A stretch of 64,000 nucleotides of DNA. It comes from Heligmosomoides polygyrus polygyrus. Lineage: Eukaryota > Nematoda > Chromadorea > Rhabditida > Heligmosomidae. Below, piece after piece: positions 13,401 through 22,599 of the stretch. The notes below the pieces were generated by a model. The model saw only the letters and a program-made list of their open reading frames with translations, made no database searches and was not told where the DNA came from. The DNA lies in the NCBI GenBank assembly GCA_947396885.1, contig OX377202.1:33595407-33659406 (forward strand), read 5' to 3'. Each line of letters begins with the position of its first letter. The stretch's first letter is position 1. Made by a program: the position numbers and the translations under genes.

Positions 13401-14042
13401 TGGCGATGAGAAGGGCGGGCTAACATAAGCTTTGCGGCCTATGCATAAAAGTAAGCAATCCCGAGGATTGTATTGTGTATGTGGCACACTGACTTAGCTC
13501 TTACAATTAAAGGTAGCTATGTTAGACGGAGAAACCAAGAAAGGGATAAAGGGTGAGCAGATAATTATGCTCAGAAAGTTCAAAAATGTGGATCTCTTAT
13601 ACGAGGTGATGATCGTCAAGGTCTTACCCCAACTGACTCTCGAACCTGAAGCTCTCGCTTTTACGTCAGGACATTATCTGCCGCAAAGAGTGTGTGTTTG
13701 CTCACTCTCTTTCAACCAGGATACCTTCCTACAGATCAAGCAGTTTCTCCCGCTATAACGAATGACTTTCAGCCAAATATCAACAAGAACAACGTAAAAA
13801 TATAAACCTTCACATGGTAAACAAAATAATCGACAAAATCCGAGAAACAAAGCAAAGTAAGTCAATAAGCGCATACCACTTGTTGACTGTTGAGCAGTAT
13901 CAATGACGGCTACAGCAGTTCGCTTCAGCTTCGTATCCCTATGCAATTCTCCATTTAAGTGTGGCCGCTTCCTTCTTGAGCTGAGAACGTGCTGGTTTTC
14001 AACATCTGCGTCCACTTCCATCTCTTCTACGGCCGCAGCCAT
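598..14042 (-). CDS. smc-6: SMC6, ATPase subunit of the SMC5/6 complex (27 exons, 3' end outside window)
   Basis: SMC6 pairs with SMC5 in the nuclear complex that acts in homologous-recombination repair and chromosome segregation. Exons, in protein order: 13877-14042, 11908-12048, 11747-11852, 11387-11535, 11191-11333, 11012-11133, 10641-10758, 10485-10577, 10303-10406, 9987-10113, 8637-8729, 8489-8583, 8332-8414, 7702-7870, 7549-7644, 7370-7454, 5603-5751, 5475-5541, 5244-5408, 3895-3963, 3737-3838, 3548-3634, 3379-3444, 1286-1437, 1130-1226, 970-1073, 598-719. All junctions are GT-AG and phases agree, giving 3070 nt (1023 codons plus 1 nt). Order seen: FMCH plus Walker A, coiled coil, hinge, coiled coil, pre-signature region. 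The RGSS and KEG stretch after Walker A and the hinge GPIG motif fit SMC6 better than SMC5. The start of exon 24 (1437 or 1449) and the 10-11 and 19-20 junctions are least certain. Family members are about 1100 residues, so roughly 100 are missing at the left edge. Confidence 0.93.
2470..2590 (+). repeat. tRNA-derived short repeat (diverged copy)
   Basis: Contains a B-box-like CAGGTTCGGGTGCCGCCTGG followed by a GAGTTTTGGTTGCCACCAAACATCG tail, matching the T-arm and tail of the copies near 3045, 16670, 25780 and 42690. It resembles the 3' half of a tRNA plus a fixed tail, not a functional tRNA. It lies in smc-6 intron 23. Confidence 0.5.
2828..2925 (-). repeat. tRNA-derived short repeat
   Basis: Read on the minus strand it has a GGCAGGTGGCGCA stretch, a B-box-like GTTCGAGTCCCGCC, then GCGCAGAGTTCTGATCGCAAC. 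Same family as the copy at 3045 but in the opposite orientation, about 200 bp away. Confidence 0.55.
3045..3145 (+). repeat. tRNA-derived short repeat (best copy)
   Basis: Contains GCGAGTTCGAGTCCCGCC, a good tRNA T-arm/B box, preceded by an anticodon-arm-like CCTCCGGGTAGGCAGGAG and followed by the family tail GATCGCAACAAAACATCG. No full D-arm or A box is evident, so it is called a tRNA-derived repeat rather than a tRNA gene. Confidence 0.6.
3379..5751 (-). CDS. smc-6: smc-6 exons 17-23, hinge exit and C-terminal arm
   Basis: Exon 17 (5603-5751) carries CVRAYTATGG and FYRFYACRVPPRSVL, matching the conserved hinge-exit segment with its AYT and aromatic/proline features. Exons 18 (5475-5541), 19 (5244-5408), 20 (3895-3963), 21 (3737-3838), 22 (3548-3634) and 23 (3379-3444) encode returning coiled coil. 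Exons 20-23 are all phase 0 at both ends, so any of them could be skipped without a frameshift. Confidence 0.87.
4571..4774 (+). other. Small hydrophobic ORF in smc-6 intron 19 (doubtful)
   Basis: A 67-codon ORF with two long hydrophobic stretches (LSCLLLGYGLITLVLAA and VVVTICLLLSGSFVVAWLI) lies antisense within the 1.28-kb intron 3964-5243. T-rich intron sequence readily produces such ORFs. No splice context or homologue was recognised. Confidence 0.12.
5952..7111. mobile_element. Foldback element with about 230-bp inverted arms in smc-6 intron 16
   Basis: 5952-6180 is the reverse complement, with scattered mismatches, of 6870-7111; shared blocks include GAAGGGTCTGAAGC, GAGTCATATAGGGAGAAT and GTGGAAG...GCTTCATGCGAGG. 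The central 0.7 kb is unique. It holds an open stretch on minus at 6310-6447 (LEGRKLAERMASILKDFEA and onward) that is protein-like but matches no SMC6 segment and would break the phase. It is probably a non-autonomous DNA element; no transposase is present. Confidence 0.7.
7370..8414 (-). CDS. smc-6: smc-6 exons 13-16, hinge (dimerisation) domain
   Basis: Exon 13 (8332-8414) ends in RGPIG and exon 14 (7702-7870) continues MHIKMKDRKWAFAVEEA, the start of the SMC6 hinge. Exon 15 (7549-7644) encodes FNIPPHDVR through LDVNDTVI, and exon 16 (7370-7454) encodes VLIDMAQIEGTILL. The hinge (residues about 490-630 here) mediates pairing with SMC5. All four junctions agree in phase. Confidence 0.92.
8489..10758 (-). 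CDS. smc-6: smc-6 exons 7-12, N-terminal coiled-coil arm
   Basis: Six exons (10641-10758, 10485-10577, 10303-10406, 9987-10113, 8637-8729, 8489-8583) give a charged, heptad-like helix rich in E, K, R and Q that connects head to hinge. Exon 7 contains RLRSIQEM, matching the SMC6 arm start. Exons 10 and 11 are both phase 0 at their shared junction and are joined here across a 1257-nt intron holding a LINE fragment. An extra phase-0 exon in that intron cannot be excluded; one candidate near 8790-8850 did not fit the phase. Confidence 0.87.
8915..9690 (+). mobile_element. RTE-like LINE 3' fragment, antisense in smc-6 intron 10
   Basis: The plus strand encodes ERAAWTAFNS, then ASLFNSIVLPALTYASEAW, matching the C-terminal region of the minus-strand element at 57.7-60.6 kb. 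Further decayed segments of the same region follow at 9130-9250 and 9470-9560 (PTCWLDFLVKVLNG). It is split by the MITE at about 9291-9466. Frameshifted and 5' truncated, so dead. Confidence 0.75.
9291..9466. mobile_element. Palindromic MITE inside the intronic LINE fragment
   Basis: Ends form an imperfect inverted repeat of about 45 bp: GATTCACCAACGACTTACA at the left and TAAGTCGTTGATGAATC at the right, with matching inner blocks TTTAACAGAGAA/TTCTCTGTTAAA. The centre holds GCGGGTTATCG and its complement. The flanking LINE sequence resumes on the right. The exact duplication is unclear. Confidence 0.6.
11012..11535 (-). CDS. smc-6: smc-6 exons 4-6, rest of N-terminal head lobe
   Basis: Exon 4 (11387-11535) encodes the RVILTNRG strand and the YVLKS element. 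Exon 5 (11191-11333) encodes NNPIFWMSQDRSRHFLQ, the counterpart of the SMC6 segment leading to the Q-loop. Exon 6 (11012-11133) encodes IFMHATELEHTRECY, the family's F-M-x-A-T motif, and enters the coiled coil. Introns are 53 and 57 nt; the second is a multiple of three without a stop. Confidence 0.92.
11747..12048 (-). CDS. smc-6: smc-6 exons 2-3, Walker A head
   Basis: Exon 2 (11908-12048) carries IELENFMCH and IGGPNG; exon 3 (11747-11852) completes the P-loop as GPNGSGKSA, with the lysine at about residue 105, and continues GLGGRGNDNDRGSS then YIKEG. The codon for the P-loop serine is split over the intron (A, then GT). This is the ATP-binding part of the N-terminal head. Intron 2 is only 55 nt. 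Confidence 0.93.
13877..14042 (-). CDS. smc-6: smc-6 exon 1, N-terminal tail with basic clusters
   Basis: Encodes 55 codons plus 1 nt, starting MAAAVEEMEVDADVEN. The acidic start is followed by two basic clusters, RRKRP (residues 23-27) and KLKR (38-41), plausible nuclear localisation signals for a chromatin protein. The donor GTATGC follows at 13876. The start is chosen because an acceptor-like CGTTACAG abuts the ATG directly, as expected for a trans-spliced nematode message, and because the phase (1 nt carried over) matches exon 2 at 12048, which opens with 2 nt. Intron 1 (12049-13876) is 1.8 kb. Confidence 0.82.
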
Positions 14043-14051
14043 CTGTAACGC
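14043..14051 (-). promoter_or_regulatory. Probable spliced-leader trans-splice acceptor of smc-6
   Basis: On the minus strand the sequence CGTTACAG runs straight into the smc-6 ATG with no 5' UTR between. An AG acceptor at the start codon, with no recognisable upstream exon in phase, is the usual picture of an SL1-type trans-spliced nematode gene. An upstream non-coding cis exon is the alternative. Confidence 0.45.
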
Positions 14052-14379
14052 ATTCTTTCAGAAGAAAAGCGGTCTGGAGCTCATTACTACAACGGCTCGT
14101 TCATTATCAAAGCTTGAAATGAATCCTAGTGAAAAAATGACTAGTGCCGATCAGAAGCAATAAAACGAGGGAATGTGTGAAACAGACGGCTAGTAAGGGG
14201 GCAAAAATGGAATAGGCAGGCTTGCCTTCAATCGTGCTTGAGGGCTTGCTCAATATGACCATATGGTGACCTTGCCTAATCTCCATGCCAAAATAGCACT
14301 AAAGTAAATTATATTTGATCATTCTGTGCCAGCATATCAGCAGAGCTATACTAATATGTATAGATCTGCATAGTAGGTC

Positions 14380-14640
14380 CCAGTTGCTTGATGGTCCTAT
14401 AGCTGAGCCCTCTCTCAGCGCTGGTGAAACAGCGGTGTTGGTATGCTTTAGAGGGGCACTTCTTGAAATTCGTGGGAACCCACTGTAACTAGAGATGTGA
14501 AGAAGTATGCCTTTGACGGAATGAGTTGCCCCGGACCTAAAGTTTCGAAGTACTTTCAGGCCTTTGAAAAAGACGAGTTGTCGAAACGTCGGCCGAAATA
14601 AAAGTTATACCACCATAACAAACCTGCTTGGCACAGAGCC
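14380..14640 (+). repeat. Dispersed repeat with a GAAACGTCGGCC motif
   Basis: The end, including TCAGGCCTTTGA, TGTCGAAACGTCGG and CAAACCTGCTTGGCA, is shared in diverged form with 48880-49090. Motifs of this type occur near the ends of Penelope-like and other retroelements, but no coding sequence is present. The rest of 14043-15290, upstream of smc-6, showed no gene; a promoter could not be recognised. Confidence 0.4.
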
Positions 14641-15293
14641 ATAAAATATATTGTTATAGCATGCCCAGGTTTTATGAACGTCGGACATGGAGACTAAAGT
14701 AAATTAACTACGGCTGGTCCTATTAAGTAGGATCGCACAACGGAAAATTCTCCTAGCTAACTTTACTACTGGCAAATTTTGAGTCGAACTGTCAGCTGCT
14801 GGCGGAGTTGATGCTGTGAGCAGGCGAGAAAGGCGAGAAAGATGGCCTCATATTCAAAACACTCCAGGCATTAGAGGAAATTTGAGTGTCACTCTCGCCC
14901 AGGTTAGTTTAACCTTGCGACGTTTCATGCTATCTTTTTTGGCACATGCACGGCAAAGGGCCCGTACGCGAAAAATGACCCTGGAGTTCATTGTCTGAGC
15001 ATGGACCCTCTGCCCTATAAGACTATTTCTTCACAAATTGCTTCTGGTATTTGGCGTGCTTGTGCCAGCACTGCACCGGCAAGGCATCTTAAAGCGGCTA
15101 AGATAAATCATTTAGGCTCGGAGATACTTTCCTTGCCTGTTTCTGGACTCTCAAACACGTAAACTGTGTTGTATGATTGTCCTCGAAGCATGTGCAATCT
15201 CAAGGGCGTAAAATCCTGCCATGGACCCTTGCTGGGTCTACCCTAGTAAGAGGGGAAAGCACCGGAAGAAAAGCGAGATAGACATAGCGTTAT

Positions 15294-15720
15294 CCCTTCT
15301 GGTCAGGAAATTTCCACTTCAGTATGTCGTCTATGTAAAGTAATTCACTTTCGATTTTAACACCGTTATAAAACAGATAGGATGGAGTGCCCCTCCCCAC
15401 ATCAGGACGGATCCACTTTGTCCTGCAGAAGCTGTACGCTGATTTTCCCAACCCGTACTGCGCCAATGTGAAGTATCGCCCGAGCACGTACGTTTGTTTG
15501 AGAACCGAGAGAGGAGGAATTCTGCCCTTGTTTCACAACTACAAAGCTCCCTCGAGTAACAGCTAGTGTTGAGGAGTGTTGTCACATTCATCATGCAGCT
15601 AAAAATAGAATCCAGCCAACTAAAGGAGTGAAAACAGAAGCTCCACCCAAGGATTTTTTGGAGCGCAGCCAACGGTTTTTCAAAGCGCAGTGAAATAAGC
15701 TCAAAATTGGTCCGCAAAAT
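15294..15720 (-). pseudogene. Tc1/mariner-superfamily transposase remnant
   Basis: Two overlapping minus frames encode SVLMWGG followed, after a shift, by GVKIESELLYIDDILK, the conserved block around the second catalytic aspartate region of Tc1/mariner-type transposases. The same block appears in the element at 40821-41845. No intact ORF and no terminal repeats were found. Confidence 0.5.
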
Positions 15721-15971
15721 TGCGTATGCCCTATTTGACGCGCAGGTTCCTTCGGACGAAGGCTTAATTGAAGTGAAATAAGTGGGTGGAAGGCTAAAAA
15801 AGGACTTGGTGTAGTTGGATTTACTGACAGAACTTTAGGTTTGGTGCTATCGAACAGCGACGAGCGCTGCACCCGATCAGTCTGCTGTAGTACTGCGAGT
15901 CGCTCCGCTTTCTACAGTGGAGAGCCCTCCTGATGTAGCGCACTCCCTTGATAGCACCAAAAGTCCTCAAC

Positions 15972-16262
15972 CGGCTACAACTTGAAGTTCTGCCGATGAG
16001 CCCAGCCATACAAGTCCTTAATAGGGTTTTCCACCGGATGGCTGCCGCCCCCATCTGTTTGTATGGAAGTTCCCGTATCATGGGACAGTAGCTGAAGCTC
16101 TCCGACAGCTTCAAGAAATGGAAAGGGGGAGCGAAACACCATATGCGCCCCTCCAACTAGGATAGATGCACCACTTATTAGAGCAACAAAAACGATAGCA
16201 CTCAGAGGGCCGCTACGTGGCGCGGGCGTCACCTTATGGATTCCACGTGGGCTCAATATCCT
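15972..16262 (-). CDS. Unidentified exon-like ORF with a membrane-helix stretch
   Basis: After an acceptor-like ATGTAGCAG the minus strand stays open for about 95 codons to a TAG stop. It includes a hydrophobic segment SAIVFVALISGASILVGGA, then RSPFPFLEAVGELQLL. Composition is protein-like, but no family is recognised and no partner exon was found. It could be the last exon of an unknown gene or chance. Confidence 0.25.
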
Positions 16263-16297
16263 GCTACATATAATTCAGTTAAGCGCCCGAATTCAGA

Positions 16298-17155
16298 AAA
16301 CGTGTCACTAACGGGGTTCGTACGTTAGGCGGCTCCCTGGGTTACGGTAGCGGGCCGCGCCGCGCGCCACCGCCCCCGATTACGGTAGCTTGGCGTTTTG
16401 TTGAGCCCGCCTCGGACGGACGGGTCCGACTGCTGTCGACAGGGACGGTTAGTGACGTCATACGCGGGCGGTCGCCGAGTCTGCTGGGCGCGCTAGGGCG
16501 CGAAAGGGTGTGCCGACTGCTTTCGACTGCGTTCCTTCTACTAGCGCAGAAGAAGGGAAACAGTTAAATGGTATGGTAACAATGCTTGAACACATTAGTT
16601 TAAGCCTGGAGCGGCTGATATAGAGGCTATAAGTTGTTACAGGATGTTTTGTTACGATCAAAACTCTTGCGCCAGGCGGGACTCGAACCCGCATCTTCTG
16701 CTTTCCGGGCAGCGATGTTCGAAAATGTTGTTTGTTTGATCGTAACAAAACATCCGGTATGGTAACAGTTAAATGTTTGTGGAACATTTGACGTCTTTTG
16801 GTTGACTGAGGAAGTGGGAGCGTTTGTTAACTACGTTCGAGTGGGATGAGATCTGCTCACTCAGAAACCTTCGTATTTCTCCAACATACATGCTGAAGCG
16901 GAGGTATTTCACTGTCTCCCTTTTCTACCAAGCCGATAGAGCGTAGCCAACAGTCGGTGGTGCATAACTTCGTGCTCTAGCGCGTCCATTGAATAGACGC
17001 GTATGACGTCACTAGCCGTCCCTGTCGGCAGCAGTCGGACCCGTCGGTCCGAGGCGGGCTCAACAACACGCCACGCTACCGTGATCGGGGGCGGTGGCGC
17101 GCGGCGCGGCCCGCTACCGTAACCCAGGGAGCGGCATAACGTAACGCACCCGGTG
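16298..17155. mobile_element. GC-rich foldback element with about 160-bp inverted arms
   Basis: 16298-16470 and 16996-17155 are imperfect reverse complements sharing CCCTGGGTTACGGTAGCGGG, the GCGCGCCACCGCCCCCGAT block, GAGCCCGCCTCGGAC and TGACGTCATACGCG. The arms are far more GC-rich than their surroundings. The loop holds a tRNA-derived repeat. No ORF, so it is non-autonomous. Confidence 0.72.
16635..16765 (-). repeat. tRNA-derived short repeat inside the GC-rich foldback
   Basis: The minus strand reads GCGGGTTCGAGTCCCGCCTGG, a clean T-arm, followed by GCGCAAGAGTTTTGATCGTAACAAAACATCC. A second copy of the tail, in the other orientation, lies at 16736-16755, giving a small inverted pair. Confidence 0.6.
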
Positions 17156-17557
17156 TCTCTTCCTACTGTAGAAAGAGGAGCGACGCGCTCGACTACGGTA
17201 GTTTGATCGGATGCTGCGCCCGTCTAGGACAAGATTCCTTGGTTGCCAGGCCATGTTCAGCTTCCAGTTTTCTCAATTGTTTGTTTCTCGCCTAGTAGGT
17301 TTGTGTGTAGTCTCCGCTTGTTTTTGCGAGAAGATACTCTGATGTTTAGTGTCCTGCATTGCGAAGTTAATACCTAATACGATTCCCTCCGAGAAACCTG
17401 GCTTTCCGATTATTAGGTTGATCGAAAAGTCTTGCAACACTTTACGCTTCTGCCTGTTAAATTTGTTACATCTCTTACAGTATTAATCTTGTATGGTGAT
17501 GTCACAGTACATTCTCGAAGCTTCCTCAAGGCCTCGTCGAGTACGAATGCAGTAACA

Positions 17558-18239
17558 ATGTCAACGATAAGCAGCAGCATCCTACGACCTATCGTCTACT
17601 ACGAATTTCTGCAAGGACATTCCGCGAGGACTGCAGCCTCCAACATCTGCGCTGCATTCAAGGAGGAAGTCGTTCACTATTCCGCAGTGACCCGTTGGTA
17701 TCAGCGCTTCAAGGCTGGAGATATCTCTCTCGAAGATCGACCTCGCTCCGGACCCCCTCCCCCTGTTGTGGAAGAAGACAGCTTGCGCGAGCCTTCAAGG
17801 TGAAGCCAAATTCAACCACTCGCGAATTGGCGGCGACACTTGGATGTACGCAAAGCACCGTCGTGAGGCAGCTGGAGATCCTTGGGTATCGCAATGTTTT
17901 GTCGTCTTGGGTACCACATGAGGTGCGGGACTCTGACAAGACATGCCGAATCAGTGTTGCTGAGTCGCTGCTTCTTCGCCCGCACAGAAAGGACTTTCTG
18001 AAGAACATTGTTACTGGTGATGAAAGCTGGGTTCTTTATGTTAACCACACCCGCAAGAGCCAATGGCTCCTACGCCGAGAACCGGCTCCAAGACAACCGA
18101 AACGAGGACACCACGAAAAGAAGGTTCTTCTGTGTTTCTGGTGGGACTCAGAAGGCATGCTTAACTGAGAGTTGCTGGATAGTGAGAGCACAGTCACTGC
18201 ATCTGTCTACGTCACCATGTATTATATTGTATTGTAATG
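17558..18239 (+). pseudogene. mariner transposase, broken
   Basis: The N-terminal helix-turn-helix region reads ARTAASNICAAFKEE, then RWYQRFKAGDISLEDRPRSG as in SETMAR-type mariners. After a frameshift near 17803 it continues TTRELAATLGCTQSTVVRQL, WVPHE and VTGDESWVLYVN (first catalytic D), then KKVLLCFWWD (second). A stop replaces the following tryptophan at 18166. The third catalytic aspartate region is deleted, so no active enzyme is possible. Confidence 0.85.
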
Positions 18240-21200
18240 TGGTGGCGATGTCCGTTCCTCCACGTGGTGCCACTGGAAACTGTTCGCTTTTGCGAGCCAA
18301 GCTAATCACGGAGACTCGAATGCAGGCGACCTGCCCTAGTGACAGGCCAGCCTACTAACAGCCCATGTCATATCATATGGTTGATGATGCTGAATGTTTC
18401 ACAAGATAATCGTCCGCGGGAGCCCATGCGCACTCGCGAAGCCCGGCGAGTGTGAAAAGTATGCGAGGGTCCCTGAGGCGAGGACGGCATGAGGAGGAAA
18501 CTGAGCTAGTCCAAAAGCCCCGCAACGTAAGCAAGACCCGCTTAGCAACGCTGAATGTGGGTACGTTGACGGGCCGCTCGTGCGAGTTGGTTGAAGCACT
18601 GGAGCGTAGAAGAGTTGATTTCTCTGCGGTGCAGGAGACGAGGTGGTCCTGCCGCAAGTCAAGGGACATAGGACGAGGCTTTAAGGCCGTTCTGTGTGGC
18701 AGTCCCAGGACCACCAGCGATGTTGGCATAATCGTCTCCGAACGGTTCCGAGACGCGATTGCAAGCGTGCAACGTTTCAATGACCACTTGATGAAGGTCG
18801 TAATCGCTGCAGAACGGCGGCGGTATCATCTTTTCTCTGCATATGCTTCACAGGCAGGATGCTCTGAGAGAGCCAAGGATGAATTTTGGAGCCTGCTTGA
18901 TGAGAAGACAGCAGAAGTGCCGTTACAAGACGTAATAATTGTCGTAGGTGACCTTAACGGCCACGTTGGCGCTGCGAAAGACGGGTACGGCTGTCATGGT
19001 GGTCTCGGTTTTGGTTCACGTAACGCCGATGGTGAGCGCATCCTCGAGTATGCGGAGTCGCACGACCTCACCATCGTGAACACCAGATTCCGAAAACGTG
19101 AATCCCACCTTATCTCATTCTACAGCGGGAATTCTAAAACGCAGATCGACTTTGTCCTTGTGCGAAATCGTGACCAAGAGCTTGTCCCGGACGCGAAGGT
19201 CGTGCCGTATGAAACGGTCGCCACACAACACTGCCGACTGATTTGCACTATGAAGATCATGTGCCGGCTCGAGGCCGACTGATGACTCCTTGAGCAGTAG
19301 GGCCCGGATATAACCGGGGCGACACGATGTAATGCGCGGAGGGATGGAACTCCTTTATCGGCAATGAGGTATCGGCAGTTGTACACGCGAAGTGAGTAAA
19401 ATGAACAATGAATGACGTTACAGAACTGGACCCGCTCATGTGTGCTGTTTTCGCGCCCCCTTGGCCGGAGCGCGCTAGGAGGTTCGAGATTCTTCTGAGA
19501 TTCGAATTCAAATTCAAATTCAAGTGAGTGATGATCGCGGGAAAGCATGGGAAACCGGGTCGAGGCAAAAGATAATGATGATGGATAGGGAACAATCACA
19601 TCACCGATGTTTAGGCAGGTCGAACGGAGCGGTCCGTTAAGGATCTAGTTGTGGCGTCTGAAAGAAAAGGAAGCAGCTGTGACTTCGCGCATTCGGTTGC
19701 CGACGGTCACGACCGTCGACGTGACATGGAAAATGCCACTGACGCGATTCTCAGTGCTGCGTGTTCCGAACTCGGCACTACGAAACCGGGACGCCGTAAG
19801 GTCGATAAGCAGACATGGCTGTGGACTAGCGAAGTTAAGGAAAAAGTCCGAGAGAAGAAGAGATTATACCACGCATTTCTCGACGATAAGACAGTCGATA
19901 AATGGCGTCTCTATCAGGAAGCCAAGAGAGCCGCTAAGAAAGCGGTAGCCGTTGCAAGAGCCACTCATTACGATGATGTCAACGGGAGGTTTGAGTCGCG
20001 CAATGGCGAGCGATTTCTTTATCGACTCGCGAAGGTCCGTCATCGCCAGACTGAGGATGTTGAGAAGTTTTTTGGCAACGATGAGAACGGTCATCTACTC
20101 ATGGACCGCAAGATGGTTTTGAACCGATGGAGCACCTACTTCGACGAAGTCTCGACAATAGAGTTCGCTTATCCGGGCATTCCATCTTCGTCTCCTGTAC
20201 ACGGTCCCGTTCAGGTAGAAGCGGCTATGAAGAAAATGAAGCCGGGCAAGGCAACGGGCCCGATTATTTGGCGGCCGACTTATGGAAGTCGAAATCCTGG
20301 TACCCAACGAAGTGGCTGGCGACGCTCTTCAACCAGGTTATTGCGGAGAAGAAAGTGCCAGCTCTCTACCAATCAGTGCGGCTGTGTAGCTGGTTGTGGC
20401 GCAGTCGATGCCACACACGCCGTTCGCCTTCTGACAGAAAAACACCGGGGAAACAGAAGCCGGTGCATCTTGCCTTCCTGGATTTGGAGAAGGACTTTGA
20501 TCGCGTTCCGCGTGAAGTGATATGGTATGCCTTACGAGAACATTGAGCCCCGAAGAACTCGTAGAGTGGGTACGAATATGGTATTCTTGTCCAAAGAGTC
20601 GAGTGCAAGCTGCAGCAGGTACGTTGATGGAGTTTCCAATCTCTGTCGGAGTACATCAAGGGTCTGCGCTCTCCCCTCTACTCTTCGTTGTCGTTATGGA
20701 TGCCATATCACGTGATCTTCAGCGGCCAGCCCCTTGGACGTTGCTTTATGCTGAGGATGTAATGCTCGCTTGCGAAGATAAGGTTGAACTCCAGCGGCAG
20801 GTACAAGCTTGGTGATCGTTTGGAGAGATTTGGACTCAAACTTAATGTCAAGAAGACCGAGTATTTGTCGACTGACGAAGATGGGTCCAGCTCCATCAAG
20901 ATAAATGGCATTGAGCTACCACGTACTTCGGTATTCAAGTACTTGAATGCAGCGTGGTCCAAATGACGCTCACTGACGGGAGTGCTCTACGACAAGAAGA
21001 TACCAGAGCGTCTAAAGTCGAAGATCTACAGAGCAGTCGTCCGACCTGTAGCTATTTACGGAGCTGAGTGCTGGCCCGTTGCCAAAGTAATTGAAAGGCC
21101 CCTCAGCGTAATGGAAACGAAGATGCTGCGGTGGACGGCCGGAGTAACGCGTTTGGATCGAGTACGCAACGACTTCATACAGCAGAGGTTCGGTGTCACC

Positions 21201-21475
21201 CCGATATTTGAGAAGATGCGCGAAGCTCGTCTGGGATGGTACGGTCACGTCCTTCGAGCAAATAATGACACTGTCCGAAAGAATGTTCTTAACCTTGATG
21301 CGCCCGGTAGGCGGCCACGAGGACGACCAAAACAGCGGTAGCTTGATACGCTGCATCAGGACTTGAAGGTGGCTAGGTTGCACCCTGATCAGGCATTTGA
21401 TCGGGAAAAGTGGCGCCAACATTCCAGGAAAGCGGACCCCGCAACTAAGTGGGACAAACGCTGAAGAAGAAGAAG
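18240..21475 (+). mobile_element. RTE-like non-LTR retrotransposon inserted in mariner
   Basis: A 19-bp duplication, attatattgtattgtaatg, lies at 18221-18239 and 21476-21494. The 3' end is GCTGAAGAAGAAGAAG, the same tail type as the intact element at 52372-55728. Coding order is endonuclease then reverse transcriptase, with several frameshifts. It is younger than the mariner it interrupts. Confidence 0.9.
18452..21341 (+). pseudogene. Endonuclease/reverse transcriptase of the RTE-like element, frameshifted
   Basis: The AP-type endonuclease spans 18452-19260, with TLNVGTLTGRS, QETRW, VGDLNGH and QIDFVLV. Reverse transcriptase pieces lie at 19651-20520, 20522-20815, 20784-20966 and 20982-21341, with FLDLEKDFDR and GVHQGSALSP, and YAED in place of YADD. 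The C-terminal WYGHVL motif is at about 21236. The altered catalytic box and at least four frame breaks make it inactive. About 340 bp (19283-19640) interrupt the junction of the two domains. Confidence 0.85.
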
Positions 21476-21776
21476 ATTATATTGTATTGTAATGCAATAT
21501 TGTTGTGCTAGTGTTGCAAGACTTTTCGATCAACTCAATACATTAAAATCGGAGAGAAGAGAAAAAAGAACGGAGGAACGAAGAACGCAAACCAATGATC
21601 CTGTGGTGTAAAATCTGCTGCAATGCGCTACATCTTATTCACTCGGCCGCTAACCTCGTCTTGCGTGAGGCAGACTCAACGACCAGTCACTATACCGTAA
21701 TCAAGTGGACCGCCCTAGCTACCGTAACCGAAAGAGACAACTAACCGTCGCGAAGAAAATGCTCTAACATATCTCT

Positions 21777-22400
21777 TTACTTTACTTTACTTTATTGGGA
21801 CTTGAACAGAAATATTAAAACGTTTATTATGAAATAACACAAAAACAGATCTATTAATTAGGAACAAGCACACGGGTGAAGGCCCTGATAGGGCAACAGA
21901 AGCATGTTTCAGGAAAAAACAAGAACTATGAAAGGAAGCTAAATAGAACATCACTGGGCAGATCACCAGTAAACAGAAATGAAGCGATGGAAAGTTAAAA
22001 ACGGAGATTGAGACTTAAGAAGGTTGTGATCGAGGTTAAGATGCTTTCTCAGACGACTTATGGACATCTTTAGAGCACCCTCCCTCATGAAGGGAAGGAA
22101 CAACCGAAGAGTTCTATGGTTAAAAAAAGCTCGCCCTGATCTGACTTTTCGCTACGGAGACGGATAGTCTTACCCCTCCTTGCCTGGTAGTGGTATTGCT
22201 AGGAGCAAAACGGAAGAAGTCCGCGATATCGACTCTAGCTGGGACTTTGAATAACATAATAATATCATTTCTAGTTCCCCTCCTCCTAAGTGACGACAGG
22301 CCCAATTGACGAGCTCTGTCAGCGCCGCCCTCAGTCGTAAACCATATCCGGCGGGGAGAAAAAGAAGGAGCGAGGTGACGACGCCCATGGAAATGCCCAT
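21777..22400 (-). mobile_element. Jockey/CR1-like LINE, 3' remnant
   Basis: The minus strand encodes LGLSSLRRRGTRNDIIMLFK, then DIADFFRFAP and TRQGG, matching the C-terminal tail common to jockey/CR1-type reverse transcriptases. After a frame break comes HRTLRLFLPF. The 3' end is a short TAAAG repeat at 21777-21800, the microsatellite tail typical of these LINEs. 5' truncated and dead. Confidence 0.6.
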
Positions 22401-22599
22401 AAAAAGGGCTCCCCAGTAGATATTGGACGCTTATTTTCCTGCTCTGACCGCCCTCCCTTTTCTACTATTTGTTGCTCTCTAATAACCTTGTGCTCATAAA
22501 TCTATTTACCCAATCTCGTGTTAAATCTTGTAAAGTACTGGATATCGGAACCGATATCACTACAGTAATCGGATCGATTATAACCGACGACACCTAGTG

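Larger units (their letters stand above)
17413..21538 (+). mobile_element. Deleted mariner element, split by a LINE
   Basis: Inverted ends TTAGGTTGATCGAAAAGTC and GACTTTTCGATCAACTCAA are flanked by TA on both sides (17411-17412 and 21539-21540), the mariner duplication. Without the inserted LINE (18240-21475) and one copy of its duplication the element would be about 870 bp. That is too short for an autonomous mariner (about 1.3 kb): the transposase C-terminal third is missing. Confidence 0.88.
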
